From positions 1 through 64,000 of the forward strand of contig NZ_JAPYPC010000006.1 of the NCBI RefSeq assembly GCF_029937855.1: DNA of 64,000 nucleotides, in the 5' to 3' direction. The notes below the pieces were generated by a model. The model saw nothing but the letters and a program-made list of their open reading frames with translations, was not told the DNA's origin and made no database searches. The stretch's first letter is position 1. Each line of letters starts with the position of its first letter. The position numbers were made by a program, and so were the translations under genes. This document shows positions 24,452 to 33,121 of this stretch, one piece after another. This stretch comes from Christiangramia sp. Lineage in GTDB: Bacteria > Bacteroidota > Bacteroidia > Flavobacteriales > Flavobacteriaceae.

Positions 24452-25842
24452 TATAGGTGTATCACTTCATCATAAGCAGCTGCTACTGCTTCCATTACGG
24501 CTTCACTCATCGTTGGATGTGGGTGAACAGCTTTTAAAACTTCGTGTCCTGTAGTTTCCAGTTTTCTACCTAAAACGGCTTCAGCAATCATATCGGTCAC
24601 GCCGGCTCCAATCATATGGCAACCTAACCATTCACCGTATTTAGCATCGAAGATCACTTTTACAAATCCGTCAGATTTCCCGGCCGCTTTAGCTTTACCA
24701 GAAGCGGAGAACGGGAATTTTCCAACTTTTAGCTCATACCCGGCTTCTTTTGCCTGCTTTTCAGTCATTCCTACGGAAGCAATTTCCGGAGTAGCATAAG
24801 TACAACCAGGAATGTTTCCGTAATCCAATGGCTGAACATCCATTCCTTTGATCTTTTCAACACAAAGAATCCCTTCCGCAGAAGCTACGTGAGCTAAAGC
24901 AGGACCATGAACTACATCTCCAATAGCATACACTCCGGAAACATTGGTCTGGTAAAAATCATTTACTACGATCTTATCTTTATCGGTCTTGATTCCAAGA
25001 TCTTCAAGTCCGATATTTTCAATATTTGTTTTAATACCTACAGCAGAAAGTACTACATCTGCCTCAAGTTTTTCTTCGCCTTTCTTGGTTTTTACCTTTG
25101 CTATTACCTTACCATCTTTCTTCTCTACACTTTCTACTGAAGAATTGGTCATTACCTTAATACCCGCCTTTTTGATGCTTCTTTCAAATTGTTTTGAAAC
25201 TTCTTCATCTTCCAGTGGCACTACATTTGGAAGAAATTCTACCACGGTTACTTCAGTTCCCATAGCGTTATAGAAATGAGCGAACTCAACTCCAATAGCT
25301 CCCGAACCAACCACGATCATTTTCTTCGGTTGTTTTTCCAGCGTCATTGCCTCACGGTAACCAATTACAGTCTTTCCATCCTGCTTAAGATTTGGTAATT
25401 CTCGAGATCGTGCACCTGTGGCAATAATGATGTTATCTGCCTGGTATTCAGTTTTCTTATCTTTCTTATCGGTAACTTCTACTTTTTTACCAGACTTCAA
25501 TTTTCCAAAACCTTCAAGAACATCAATTTTATTCTTTTTCATAAGGAATTGAACTCCTTTGCTCATTCCATCGGCCACATCTCGACTTCTTTTAACTACA
25601 GCCCCAAAGTCTTTATCAGCTTTTTCAAGCTTTAGACCATAGTCTTCAGCATGTTTCAGGTAATCAAAGACCTCAGCACTTTTTAAAAGGGCTTTTGTTG
25701 GAATACATCCCCAGTTAAGGCAAACTCCTCCAAGGCTTTCTTTTTCTACAATAGCGGTCTTAAAACCTAATTGAGAAGCACGGATCGCGGTTACATAACC
25801 TCCCGGGCCACTACCTAAAACAATAATATCATATTTACTCAT
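24451..25842 (-). CDS. lpdA: Dihydrolipoyl dehydrogenase
   Basis: A 463-residue FAD flavoenzyme (E3) that reoxidises dihydrolipoyl groups of 2-oxoacid dehydrogenases and the glycine cleavage system, passing electrons to NAD+. The FAD-binding GSGPGGYVTA (residues 10-19), the redox-active disulfide C41-C46 in GGVCLNWGCIPTKA, the NAD-binding VVGSGAIGVEFAHF and the C-terminal catalytic HPHPTMSEAVMEA are all present. Length is normal. It is not next to E1 or E2 genes, so it may serve several complexes. It is monocistronic with a heptamer-repeat 3' UTR and a strong terminator. Confidence 0.95.
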   Translation of the reverse strand: MSKYDIIVLGSGPGGYVTAIRASQLGFKTAIVEKESLGGVCLNWGCIPTKALLKSAEVFDYLKHAEDYGLKLEKADKDFGAVVKRSRDVADGMSKGVQFLMKKNKIDVLEGFGKLKSGKKVEVTDKKDKKTEYQADNIIIATGARSRELPNLKQDGKTVIGYREAMTLEKQPKKMIVVGSGAIGVEFAHFYNAMGTEVTVVEFLPNVVPLEDEEVSKQFERSIKKAGIKVMTNSSVESVEKKDGKVIAKVKTKKGEEKLEADVVLSAVGIKTNIENIGLEDLGIKTDKDKIVVNDFYQTNVSGVYAIGDVVHGPALAHVASAEGILCVEKIKGMDVQPLDYGNIPGCTYATPEIASVGMTEKQAKEAGYELKVGKFPFSASGKAKAAGKSDGFVKVIFDAKYGEWLGCHMIGAGVTDMIAEAVLGRKLETTGHEVLKAVHPHPTMSEAVMEAVAAAYDEVIHL

Positions 25843-25931
25843 ATTCGGAATATTTTGAATCTGGTTATAGAGTTTGCGAATTTAAGGAATAAAACCCTAA
25901 ACTGAAAGCCATACCTTTGCGATAAGGGCAT

Positions 25932-25960
25932 AAAAAAAGCCCGTAGTTTATACAGGCTTT
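25932..25960 (-). terminator. Intrinsic terminator after the collagen-like lipoprotein gene
   Basis: On the minus strand GCCTGTA pairs with TACGGGC (one G-U pair) around TAAAC, then a run of seven T residues follows, 20 bp after the stop codon of the gene ending at 25981. Confidence 0.75.
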
Positions 25961-25980
25961 CATAAGATTAAATCTTTTAA

Positions 25981-26511
25981 TTATTTATAAGCTTTTGTTG
26001 TGAAATTAGATTCTTTAATATCTATAGTTTTTTTCAGGTTCTGGAAACTGCTAATATCAAGGTTGGCTTCAGCAGCATAATCTACAGGCAGTATCACCAC
26101 CTTAAAAACCTGATCCTGGGCATAGCGATCACCAAGGGTAGCAAGATCTATATTACCTTGCAAAAAGATATTTACATCAAAATCTGTATGATTATAAGTG
26201 TATTGGAATTGACCATCATCAAAATATATAGTTTGTGGAATCAAACTCCAAATATCGTTGCCATCGTCATCTACATCTTCCAGCCAGTATACAAGAACAC
26301 TGTCGCTGGGAAGCACTTCTATATTCGCAGGTATTTCAGCAAAAATCGAATAATCCGGAGCATTAAAATCTACATCGGTTACTTCAAAGGCCTGTCCCAC
26401 GATATTAACTCCATCTTCTCCGGGAGGACCTTGTGGCCCCTGATCACCGTCAGAAGAACAGGAAACAAAAAACAAGTTTGTTAGTACTATAAGGGATAAT
26501 ATTTTTTTCAT
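25981..26511 (-). CDS. Lipoprotein with a short collagen-like segment
   Basis: A 176-residue predicted lipoprotein: signal and lipobox FFVSC (cysteine 18), then a short Gly-x-y run DGDQGPQGPPGEDG directly after the anchor. The remaining part is strand-rich and acidic (VDFNAPDYSIFAEIP, YWLEDVDDDGNDIWSLIPQ, FQYTYNHTDFDVNIFLQ). This layout is very common in flavobacteria, where no function has been assigned; a role as a surface or periplasmic stalked protein is inference. It is encoded 16 bp downstream of msrB and may be cotranscribed with the two msrB genes. Confidence 0.78.
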   Translation of the reverse strand: MKKILSLIVLTNLFFVSCSSDGDQGPQGPPGEDGVNIVGQAFEVTDVDFNAPDYSIFAEIPANIEVLPSDSVLVYWLEDVDDDGNDIWSLIPQTIYFDDGQFQYTYNHTDFDVNIFLQGNIDLATLGDRYAQDQVFKVVILPVDYAAEANLDISSFQNLKKTIDIKESNFTTKAYK

Positions 26512-26527
26512 GATAATTTAGATTAAG

Positions 26528-26920
26528 TTATTTATTAAATTCTATACTGGCCGAATTTACACAATAGCGTTGGCCGGTTTCTGTAGGACCATCATCAAAA
26601 ACATGGCCAAGATGGCTGCCACAGTTAGAACAAAGGATTTCTGTACGAATCATTCCAAAGGTTTTATCCTGTACGTACTCAACTTTTCCTTCTATAGCAT
26701 CGTCAAAACTGGGCCAACCACAACCACTTTCAAATTTGGAATCACTTTCAAAAAGCTTTTCCCCACACGCAGCACATTTATATTCACCTTCGTCAAAATG
26801 CAAATTATATTTCCCGGAGTGTGGAGCTTCAGTTCCTTTTTCTCGAAGTATTCTGTATTGTTCAGAAGAAAGTTGCTTTTTCCAATCCTCTTCGGTCTTT
26901 TCTACATTATATTTTTTCAT
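26528..26920 (-). CDS. msrB: Peptide-methionine (R)-S-oxide reductase, cytosolic
   Basis: A 130-residue enzyme that reduces methionine R-sulfoxide in proteins. It has the zinc cysteines C49/C52 (YKCAACGE) and C97/C100 (LCSNCGSHLGHVF), substrate motif SGCGWPSF and the catalytic cysteine C120 in RYCVNSASIEF. There is no signal peptide, so it should act in the cytosol with thioredoxin. A cysteine at position 67 could act as the resolving residue. It lies 2 bp after a second, exported msrB gene, giving a cytosol-plus-envelope repair pair. Confidence 0.95.
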   Translation of the reverse strand: MKKYNVEKTEEDWKKQLSSEQYRILREKGTEAPHSGKYNLHFDEGEYKCAACGEKLFESDSKFESGCGWPSFDDAIEGKVEYVQDKTFGMIRTEILCSNCGSHLGHVFDDGPTETGQRYCVNSASIEFNK

Positions 26921-26922
26921 AC

Positions 26923-27414
26923 TTATTTTTCTTTAGGAACAAAATCCATCGCCACTCCATTTATACAATGTCTTTTCCCGGTAGTTTCCTGAGGCCCATC
27001 GTTAAATACATGGCCTAAATGTCCTCCACATCTGGCACAATGCACTTCGTCTCGTTGATAGCCTAATTTGGTGTCACTACCGTAGGCCACGCCACCTTCA
27101 ATGGCCCTGTCAAAACTAGGCCATCCGGTACCGCTCATAAATTTATGTTCGGTTTCATATAGTTCATTTCCACAAGCAGCACAAACAAAGGTGCCTGGTT
27201 TTTTTATATCGTTCAGTGGACTAGAAAAGGGACGTTCGGTTCCGGCTTTTCTTAGAATTTCAAATTCTTGTGAAGTGAGTTCTTCTTTCCATTCTTCCTC
27301 CGTTTTATTTACTTCATAATTTTCCGCAGTTTCTTTATCAGAATTTTTCTGAGCATTTCCATTACAGCTAATTAAAAAAACCGAGAGCATGGTAAGTATT
27401 AAAATTTTTTTCAT
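26923..27414 (-). CDS. msrB: Peptide-methionine (R)-S-oxide reductase, lipoprotein form
   Basis: A 163-residue MsrB with a lipoprotein signal: MKKILILTMLSVFLISC, acylated cysteine 17, then a linker and the catalytic domain from residue 36. Zinc cysteines are C78/C81 and C126/C129; the catalytic cysteine C150 is in KRHCINGVAMDF. The usual resolving position has SGTGWPSF, threonine in place of the cysteine seen in the paralogue, so recycling chemistry may differ. An envelope location implies repair of oxidised periplasmic or outer-membrane proteins, but no dedicated membrane reductant is encoded nearby. It is cotranscribed with the cytosolic msrB. Confidence 0.92.
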   Translation of the reverse strand: MKKILILTMLSVFLISCNGNAQKNSDKETAENYEVNKTEEEWKEELTSQEFEILRKAGTERPFSSPLNDIKKPGTFVCAACGNELYETEHKFMSGTGWPSFDRAIEGGVAYGSDTKLGYQRDEVHCARCGGHLGHVFNDGPQETTGKRHCINGVAMDFVPKEK

Positions 27415-27433
27415 AGTAATATTTTCAATAAAA

Positions 27434-28312
27434 TTACAAATATTGTGCCGCTATAAAAGTTGTTATTTTGTTAATTACTTCAGCATCTCCTAAAATTCGT
27501 CGATGCCCCAGATCTTCAGTAATAATTAATTGGCTGTTTGCCAGAGCTTCATGTATTTCATAAGCAGAATTCACTTTAACGTCCACATCCTTGTTGTCAT
27601 GGATAACGAGTGTAGGAACTTTTACATTCTTTGCAGATACTGCACCAGATAAGCTATCCATGTCCTCATTGAACTTTTCGTCCAGATACTTTTTCATTTT
27701 TGCCGCCACTTTATTGTTCATTTTCATATTTTCAGCAAAATGACGGGTAATCTCGGTAATATTATTCGCCGTACCAATAATCACCAGTTTTTTGGTTTGT
27801 AAACCGTCACTTATTGCTTTTAGTGCAGACATGCCACCAAGGCTATGCCCAACAATTGCCTCAAAAGGACCATATTGGTCATGAAGAAAATGAACGGCCT
27901 TGATGAAAAATGGCATCATACTCATTTTGCCTTCGGCCTTTCCATGTCCCGGAGCATCAAAACTAATGATCATATATCCCTGGGATTTTAATGCTTCCGC
28001 TATTTTTGCCAGTTGTGTGCCTCTTCCGCTCCAGCCGTGCACCAGCAAGATTTTTTTCTCAGCGTGCCCGTACTCATAAGTCACAATCTCGCGATTCATA
28101 GCTGGCACGATTACTTTTTTCTGAATAGAAGCAGTATCCATGGCTTTTTCCCTTTCTGGTAAGGTATATCTAAAAGGAGTAAGAAAAAGTTTAGCTGCAA
28201 ATCTACTGGCTAAAAAAGGGGATATAGAAGTTAGAAATTTTGAGATCATCAATATATAAGACGGTACTAGAAGTCGTTGAACCGGGATGTTATCCTTAAT
28301 TTTTTTTGTCAT
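27434..28312 (-). CDS. Alpha/beta hydrolase
   Basis: A 292-residue serine hydrolase of unknown substrate. The fold markers are ILLVHGWSGRGTQ (oxyanion region, residues 88-100), FDAPGHGKAEG and the nucleophile elbow VGHSLGGMSA with S157; the likely acid is in IHDNKDVDVKV and the base histidine in LGHRRILGD near the C-terminus. Residues 11-50 are hydrophobic and basic without a signal cleavage site, possibly a membrane-associating helix. It lies 19 bp upstream of the msrB pair on the same strand, so it may lead that operon. Confidence 0.87.
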   Translation of the reverse strand: MTKKIKDNIPVQRLLVPSYILMISKFLTSISPFLASRFAAKLFLTPFRYTLPEREKAMDTASIQKKVIVPAMNREIVTYEYGHAEKKILLVHGWSGRGTQLAKIAEALKSQGYMIISFDAPGHGKAEGKMSMMPFFIKAVHFLHDQYGPFEAIVGHSLGGMSALKAISDGLQTKKLVIIGTANNITEITRHFAENMKMNNKVAAKMKKYLDEKFNEDMDSLSGAVSAKNVKVPTLVIHDNKDVDVKVNSAYEIHEALANSQLIITEDLGHRRILGDAEVINKITTFIAAQYL

Positions 28313-28502
28313 ATTTAAGAAATTCCTAAACTATTATAATTTTTATAACATTTCTATTGAATGCTCTTTAAAGGCTTGTGAGAACTGCAAATATCAATAA
28401 TGGTATTGTTTTTGAAACTCTATATACTGTTAAATCATACTTAAACCATCAGCAGCTATACTTCCTGCTTTTGTACTTTTAGGTATCTAAAAACCAAAAA
28501 TC

Positions 28503-29324
28503 ATGAAGTTTAAAAATACCTTTTTATGGTTAAGTGCACTGTTATTAATAATATCGTGTAAAACCAATCCTTTTACAGGAGAAAAGAACCTAAATTTTGT
28601 ATCTAACGATCAATTGTTCCCTGCCTCCTTCGAACAATACAATCAGTTTCTTAATGAAGCTGAAGTAGTTCGTGGAACTGAAGATGCGAGAATGGTAAAG
28701 AAACTGGGAGAAGATATTGTTGTTGCAGCGGAGCGTTATCTGAATGCAAATGGTTACCAGGGATTTATGAGTGATTTTGAATGGGAGTTTAATTTGGTGC
28801 AAAATGATCAGGCCAATGCTTTTGCCATGCCCGGAGGAAAAGTAGTTGTGTACACGGGTATTCTTGATGAAGCTAAAAATACCAATGGTCTTGCAACAAT
28901 TATGGCTCATGAGATCGCCCACGCTCTGGCAGATCACGGCGCACAGCGAATGAGTGCTGCTCAACTCCAGCAATTAGGAGCTGTTGCGGGATCTGTAGCA
29001 GTGAGCGGAAGAAGTCAACAAACTCAACAAATTTTTGCCCAGGCTTATGGATTAGGAACGCAAGTTGGAGTAATGTTGCCATTTAGCAGGAGCCATGAGG
29101 CGGAAGCAGATAGAATTGGACTTACCATGATGGCCATTGCAGGCTACGATCCTCGTGAAGCCCCCGAATTATGGAAGAGAATGCAGGCCAACAGCAGCGG
29201 ACAGGCTCCGCCGGAATTTTTGAGTACACACCCACACCCTCAAACAAGAATAAATAATTTAACCGAGTGGGTACCAGAAGCCATAGCTGAGGCTCGAAAA
29301 TATGGAACTACCAGTTTTAAGTAA
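28503..29324 (+). CDS. M48 family metallopeptidase, lipoprotein
   Basis: A 273-residue zinc peptidase anchored by a lipoprotein signal (SALLLIISC, cysteine 19). It resembles LoiP/BepA-type M48 proteases, which degrade misfolded outer-membrane proteins. The catalytic HEIAH is at residues 136-140, and the third zinc ligand is E199 in SHEAEADRIG. The DPREAPELWKRM and FLSTHPHPQTRINNL motifs toward the C-terminus are also typical of M48B/C proteins. No TPR domain follows, so it is the short LoiP-like form. It is followed by a terminator and then the MFS gene. Confidence 0.92.
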   Translation: MKFKNTFLWLSALLLIISCKTNPFTGEKNLNFVSNDQLFPASFEQYNQFLNEAEVVRGTEDARMVKKLGEDIVVAAERYLNANGYQGFMSDFEWEFNLVQNDQANAFAMPGGKVVVYTGILDEAKNTNGLATIMAHEIAHALADHGAQRMSAAQLQQLGAVAGSVAVSGRSQQTQQIFAQAYGLGTQVGVMLPFSRSHEAEADRIGLTMMAIAGYDPREAPELWKRMQANSSGQAPPEFLSTHPHPQTRINNLTEWVPEAIAEARKYGTTSFK

Positions 29325-29344
29325 GATAAGCTAAAAATAAAATT

Positions 29345-29371
29345 GAAAAGTCACCGATTTCGGTGGCTTTT
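29345..29371 (+). terminator. Intrinsic terminator after the M48 peptidase gene
   Basis: Arms AAAAGTCACCG and CGGTGGCTTTT with an ATTT loop lie 21 bp after the stop codon. The T-tract is short but the position is right. Confidence 0.65.
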
Positions 29372-29385
29372 CCTATTTTTAGAGT

Positions 29386-30711
29386 ATGAAGCAACTACCA
29401 AAAGGAAGTAAAAAGCTTATTCATGCCTGGGCTTTTTACGATTGGGCGAACTCTGTTTATAGCCTGGTAATATCATCTGCAATTTTCCCCATTTTTTATG
29501 GAACACTTACTATAGTAAAGGATGCACAGGGAAATAAAATTAACGATACAGTAAGCTTCCTGGGTGTTGAATATAATAACGATACCCTAATTAGCTATGT
29601 AACGGCAGCTGCTTTTTTAGTAGTGAGTATCCTAAGTCCTTTTCTTTCTGGTATTGCAGATTATATTGGAAATAAGAAAAATTTTTTAAAATTCTTTTGT
29701 TATCTGGGAGCAGTATCCTGTATCGGGTTATTCTGGTTTAGTCTGGACTTTTTGTGGTTCGGACTTCTCTGCTATTTTCTCGCCCTCATTGGTTTCTGGT
29801 CAAGTCTTGTTTTCTATAATTCATACTTACCCGATATTGCTTTTCCTGAACAACAGGATAAAGCCAGTGCAAAGGGTTTCTCCCTGGGTTATGTAGGAAG
29901 TGTGATCTTATTGATTTTGTGCCTTCTAATGATCTTAAAATATGACTGGTTTGGATTTGAAGATGAAGGTTTGCCCACAAGACTTTCCTTCGTTTTAACC
30001 GGAGTTTGGTGGATCGGCTTTAGCCAGTATACTTATTATTACCTGCCAAAAGGAAATAAGAAAGCCAGGTTTACCCATGATGTTTTATTCAATGGATTTA
30101 GAGAGCTGAAAGGAATATGGAAATCCCTTAAGCATAATAAATCATTGAAACGCTACCTAATTGCCTTCTTTGTTTATAGCATGGCCGTACAAACAATAAT
30201 GCTCGTGGCGACTTATTTTGGAATTGAAGAGTTGGAGTGGGGAGACCAGGATCCAACCACCGGACTTATAGTAAGTATTTTGCTTATTCAACTGGTGGCC
30301 GTGGCCGGGGCAATCTTAACTTCCAGGCTGGCGATCAAATATGGCGATGTGAAAATCCTGATTTTTATTAATTTAATCTGGATTGCGATTTGTGGATATG
30401 CATATTTTATTACCACTCCTATTCAGTTTTATTTTGCGGCGGCTTCCGTAGGGCTGGTTATGGGAGGGATACAATCCCTTTCCCGTTCCACGTATTCCAA
30501 AATGCTTCCTGAAAATGCGCTGGATACGGCAAGTTATTTCAGCTTTTATGATGTTTCTGAGAAAATTGGAATTGTAATAGGAATGTCTTTATATGGCTAT
30601 GTAGCCCAGGAAACGGGAAGCGTAAGGAATGCGATCTTATTCTTAGCGGTTTTCTTTATTGCCGGAGTGATCCTTTTGATGAGAGTGCCGAAAAAAACTA
30701 TTATGGAATAA
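29386..30711 (+). CDS. MFS transporter, UMF1 (Atg22-like) family
   Basis: A 441-residue inner-membrane permease with about 12 hydrophobic helices. The opening HAWAFYDWANSVYSLVISSAIFP (split by a Trp-Ala-Asn signature) and the later LVMGGIQSLSRSTYSKMLP are hallmarks of the UMF1/Atg22 group, which in yeast exports amino acids from vacuoles. Bacterial members are uncharacterised; a solute exporter role is likely but the substrate is unknown. Length is as expected. The gene is 61 bp after the M48 peptidase and probably expressed separately, since a terminator lies between them. Confidence 0.85.
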   Translation: MKQLPKGSKKLIHAWAFYDWANSVYSLVISSAIFPIFYGTLTIVKDAQGNKINDTVSFLGVEYNNDTLISYVTAAAFLVVSILSPFLSGIADYIGNKKNFLKFFCYLGAVSCIGLFWFSLDFLWFGLLCYFLALIGFWSSLVFYNSYLPDIAFPEQQDKASAKGFSLGYVGSVILLILCLLMILKYDWFGFEDEGLPTRLSFVLTGVWWIGFSQYTYYYLPKGNKKARFTHDVLFNGFRELKGIWKSLKHNKSLKRYLIAFFVYSMAVQTIMLVATYFGIEELEWGDQDPTTGLIVSILLIQLVAVAGAILTSRLAIKYGDVKILIFINLIWIAICGYAYFITTPIQFYFAAASVGLVMGGIQSLSRSTYSKMLPENALDTASYFSFYDVSEKIGIVIGMSLYGYVAQETGSVRNAILFLAVFFIAGVILLMRVPKKTIME

Positions 30712-30737
30712 TAAACATATCTGAAATGTAATTAAAA

Positions 30738-30800
30738 TCATGTATGTCCAGCTAAAGAGATTAGACCGCTTCGCTTTTAGATATTGGAAGTTAGACCTGG
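30738..30800 (+). repeat. Dispersed ~60-bp repeat, copy C
   Basis: Runs from TCATG through GCTAAAGAGATTAGACCG and CTTCGCTTTTAGATATTGGA to AGTTAGACCTGG. It matches the reverse complements of 20709-20769 and 39981-40040 over a 40-bp core. Confidence 0.6.
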
Positions 30801-30969
30801 ACTTAACTAACTGATAAAGAAAGTAAGTTCAAAATTATTCTTTCAAAGAATGGCACTATTCGAAAATTTGTAGAAGCAGGGTATAGATAATAATAAAAGG
30901 CTTTGAGCTATTAAAAATACTGGGTTCAGGTTCATTCTTTAAAATTTTTATTGAACACCACTGAATTAA

Positions 30970-31044
30970 ATGTCAAACTGAGCGGAGTCGAAGATTCTGT
31001 TTTCTCTATTTCAACAGAGGTTTCGACTGCGCTCAACCTGACGT
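30970..31044. repeat. Inverted repeat element (GTCAxxxTGAGCGxAGTCGAA type)
   Basis: The left arm TGTCAAACTGAGCGGAGTCG with AAG (30971-30993) and the right arm (31021-31044, reading ACGTCAGGTTGAGCGCAGTC plus GAAA on the reverse strand) match in inverted orientation over about 24 bp with a few mismatches, separated by 27 bp. This is a REP-like palindrome seen repeatedly in Bacteroidota genomes. Confidence 0.65.
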
Positions 31045-31101
31045 TATTATTTTTTAGTCTTACAAATTTCCCGACGGCTCTGTCTCGGGGTTTCCGCTTC
31101 A

Positions 31102-31120
31102 CCTCTCCCAAGGGGAGAGG
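31102..31120. repeat. Short GC-rich palindrome
   Basis: CCTCTCCC and GGGGAGAGG form a compact hairpin in otherwise AT-rich DNA, flanked by CTTCA and TCGGAACTTC. It resembles dispersed REP-type palindromes and may add to termination between the convergent genes. Confidence 0.5.
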
Positions 31121-31251
31121 TCGGAACTTCTTTTCGCAGTTCCGGGTGAGGGAAATAAAAAATTTCGGTTTTTGGCAGGGAGGGCAAAATGAAACCTGGG
31201 AAATATCCCAATGGCTTGCCTTTGCAATAGTCGGTTTCAAGAAATTTTTTC

Positions 31252-31974
31252 TTAATGCGAAGATACACTTCCGGAACCATTGGTTTTAAAATCCTGTTGA
31301 GCAGGATTTCCTTTATAAATAATGTCGCCAGATCCTGAAACAGATGCTTTTAAAGATCTGCTGGCATTCACCATAATATCTCCTGAACCTGAGACCCTGG
31401 CTTCTACATTTTCTGCCTGTAGATCATAGGCTTCAAAATCACCACTACCGGTGACAGTACAATCAAAATTCTGACTTTTCCCTTTAAGCTTCACATCACC
31501 AGATCCGGTTACCATACCTTTAAGATCTTTAACTTCAAGATCAAGTACCAGATCTCCAGATCCTGTGACCTGCACTTTCATCTTAGAAGCTTTGAGCTTG
31601 TCTTTTGTCCAGATATCTCCTGAACCGGTTACAGAAACTTCCTCTATACTTTCAACAGGGACGGTAATTAAGATATCATCTTTAGGGTGAATGTTAAAAC
31701 CTTCCTTCGTGGAGATTTTAAGTTTCCCATTCTTTACTTCCGTGGTGATATACTCCTGAAGGTTGCTTTCCGCCTGGACCTTTATATTTCCCTCATTACC
31801 TGAAACCAGTTCTACATTCATGGAACCTACCAGTTGTACGCCATCATAGGATCCTACATTTCTGGACTTTGTGACCATATTGCCGTTACCCCTTACTTTT
31901 TGGCCTCCCCATTGGCCGCAGGCAGTGGTGATAAATAGGAGAGAAGCTGCTAGAAATAAAAATGATTTTTTCAT
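31252..31974 (-). CDS. Head GIN domain-containing protein (DUF2807)
   Basis: A 240-residue exported protein with a Sec or lipoprotein-like signal (FLFLAASLLFITTACGQ; a cysteine at 19 suggests lipidation). The DUF2807 domain follows: SRNVGSYDGVQLVGSMNVEL, then a ladder of seven V-x-GSG-D/S motifs roughly every 18-20 residues (VTGSGDIW, VTGSGDLV, VTGSGDVK, VTGSGDFE, VSGSGDIM, VSGSGDII, NGSGSV), forming a right-handed beta-helix. Such proteins are predicted envelope adhesin or scaffold proteins of unknown ligand. It is the last gene of the ECF sigma operon, 22 bp after the beta-helix gene, which implies control by that sigma factor. Confidence 0.85.
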   Translation of the reverse strand: MKKSFLFLAASLLFITTACGQWGGQKVRGNGNMVTKSRNVGSYDGVQLVGSMNVELVSGNEGNIKVQAESNLQEYITTEVKNGKLKISTKEGFNIHPKDDILITVPVESIEEVSVTGSGDIWTKDKLKASKMKVQVTGSGDLVLDLEVKDLKGMVTGSGDVKLKGKSQNFDCTVTGSGDFEAYDLQAENVEARVSGSGDIMVNASRSLKASVSGSGDIIYKGNPAQQDFKTNGSGSVSSH

Positions 31975-31996
31975 GATTTAGTTTTTTGAAAGATGA

Positions 31997-33121
31997 TTAT
32001 TGTTTATTAAAATTCACACTACCATAACTGGTAGTAATATTTATTTGTGTATCGCTATTTTGAGAACCGTAAAATCCGGAAACTGAACTACTGCTATTTT
32101 GTTGATCCCTCTTTTGAACCTGTAATTCCTCAAGTCCGCTTATACCTCCATAAGAAGTTTTCACTTCAAACTCGAAGCTCATTTCTCTGTCAAAACCAAG
32201 TTTAACCCCGGCGTAGTCGGTATTGATCTCTACTTTTCTGGCTCCTTTAATGATTTTTTCTATTGAAAGTGATCCGTAGTCTAAGTTAACATCTAAAGCT
32301 GTAAAAACTCGATTTATTTTGGTTGTAAGATAATCTCCGTTGCCTTCCAGAACTTTTACTTTATCGACCTCCACACTGCCGTAATCACAGTTAAAGGTCA
32401 TTTTTGAAACTTTTCCGACCTTAGAATTGCTGTAATCGGCACTTATAATTAACAGCCCGGCTTCCTCCACCTCATAATCGGAATAATCTGCATTGATTTC
32501 AGCATTGGTCACGTACCCAATTCTACTTTTTCTGGTATAATCAAAATTGAGATAATTTGACTTTCCTCGTAATTCACCAAGATCCATTTTTCCGTAGTCA
32601 CAGGAAATTTTAGTGTTTCCAGTTGTTTTATCTATATAGATGCCGCCGTAATCATTACTTATATCCAGATGATTTCCTTCAGGTGCCCTGATGATGTAGT
32701 TCACCTCCATATTCACATTATCAAATCCACCTACCAGGCTTTTCCACCAGGATTTATTTTCTCTCGAAAACTGAGTCTCGGCACTTACGCCGCTGGCAGA
32801 TTGATCAAAATCTATATTGATCTCCTCCAGTTTCTCCTGAACTTTTTCTTCATCATTTCCGTTGGTTTTGATGATCACCTCAATCACAACGCGGTTTTCA
32901 TTCCAGGTAGTAATATCTACGTTGCCGTAAGAATTATCTATATTAAGGTTTGAATTCGCGCTTACATTGAATTCCTTTTTTATCTTCTTCTCTTTGGTAT
33001 GTTTTCCTTTAAATTCTTTTTTTTCAAGCACACAGGTTTCCGGGCCCTTTATAGCATCAAAATAGGGTAATCCTGGTGCAAGCACTGCGAAGATTAAGAT
33101 ACTAGATAATATTGTTTTCAT
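31997..33121 (-). CDS. Exported beta-helix protein (DUF4097-like) with a tyrosine ladder
   Basis: A 374-residue protein with an N-terminal signal (TILSSILIFAVLAPGLPYF), a basic region (KKEFKGKHTKEKKIKKEF), then strand repeats every ~20 residues, many with an x-D/S-Y-G/S/A turn: NSYGNV, NDYGGI, CDYGKM, FDYTRK, ADYSDY, ADYSNS, CDYGSV, LDYGSL, TDYAGV, TSYGGI and TSYGSV. This is a predicted beta-helix of the DUF4097 adhesin type with stacked tyrosines. It overlaps the putative anti-sigma gene by 20 bp and precedes DUF2807, so all four genes should be coexpressed. A role as an envelope stress effector or sensor is inference. Confidence 0.75.
   Translation of the reverse strand: MKTILSSILIFAVLAPGLPYFDAIKGPETCVLEKKEFKGKHTKEKKIKKEFNVSANSNLNIDNSYGNVDITTWNENRVVIEVIIKTNGNDEEKVQEKLEEINIDFDQSASGVSAETQFSRENKSWWKSLVGGFDNVNMEVNYIIRAPEGNHLDISNDYGGIYIDKTTGNTKISCDYGKMDLGELRGKSNYLNFDYTRKSRIGYVTNAEINADYSDYEVEEAGLLIISADYSNSKVGKVSKMTFNCDYGSVEVDKVKVLEGNGDYLTTKINRVFTALDVNLDYGSLSIEKIIKGARKVEINTDYAGVKLGFDREMSFEFEVKTSYGGISGLEELQVQKRDQQNSSSSVSGFYGSQNSDTQINITTSYGSVNFNKQ

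Larger units (their letters stand above)
30712..31251. other. Repeat-rich intergenic region between convergent genes
   Basis: These 540 bp between the MFS gene (+) and the DUF2807 gene (-) hold no gene I can support. Overlapping frames of 77-112 codons on both strands are built from repeat sequence and have no protein-like pattern. The region contains a dispersed-repeat copy (30738-30800), a long inverted repeat (30970-31044) and a CCTCTCCC/GGGGAGAGG palindrome (31102-31120). Confidence 0.6.

Noticed and set aside
25912-25919. Plus-strand promoter element TACCTTTG between lpdA and the collagen-like lipoprotein gene
   Set aside because: It matches TAnnTTTG, but there is no spaced -33 TTG and no plus-strand gene follows; both neighbours are on the minus strand.
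30932-31289. Overlapping frames of 77-112 codons on both strands near 31 kb
   Set aside because: They run through inverted repeats and the DUF2807 3' end and show no conserved-protein character.
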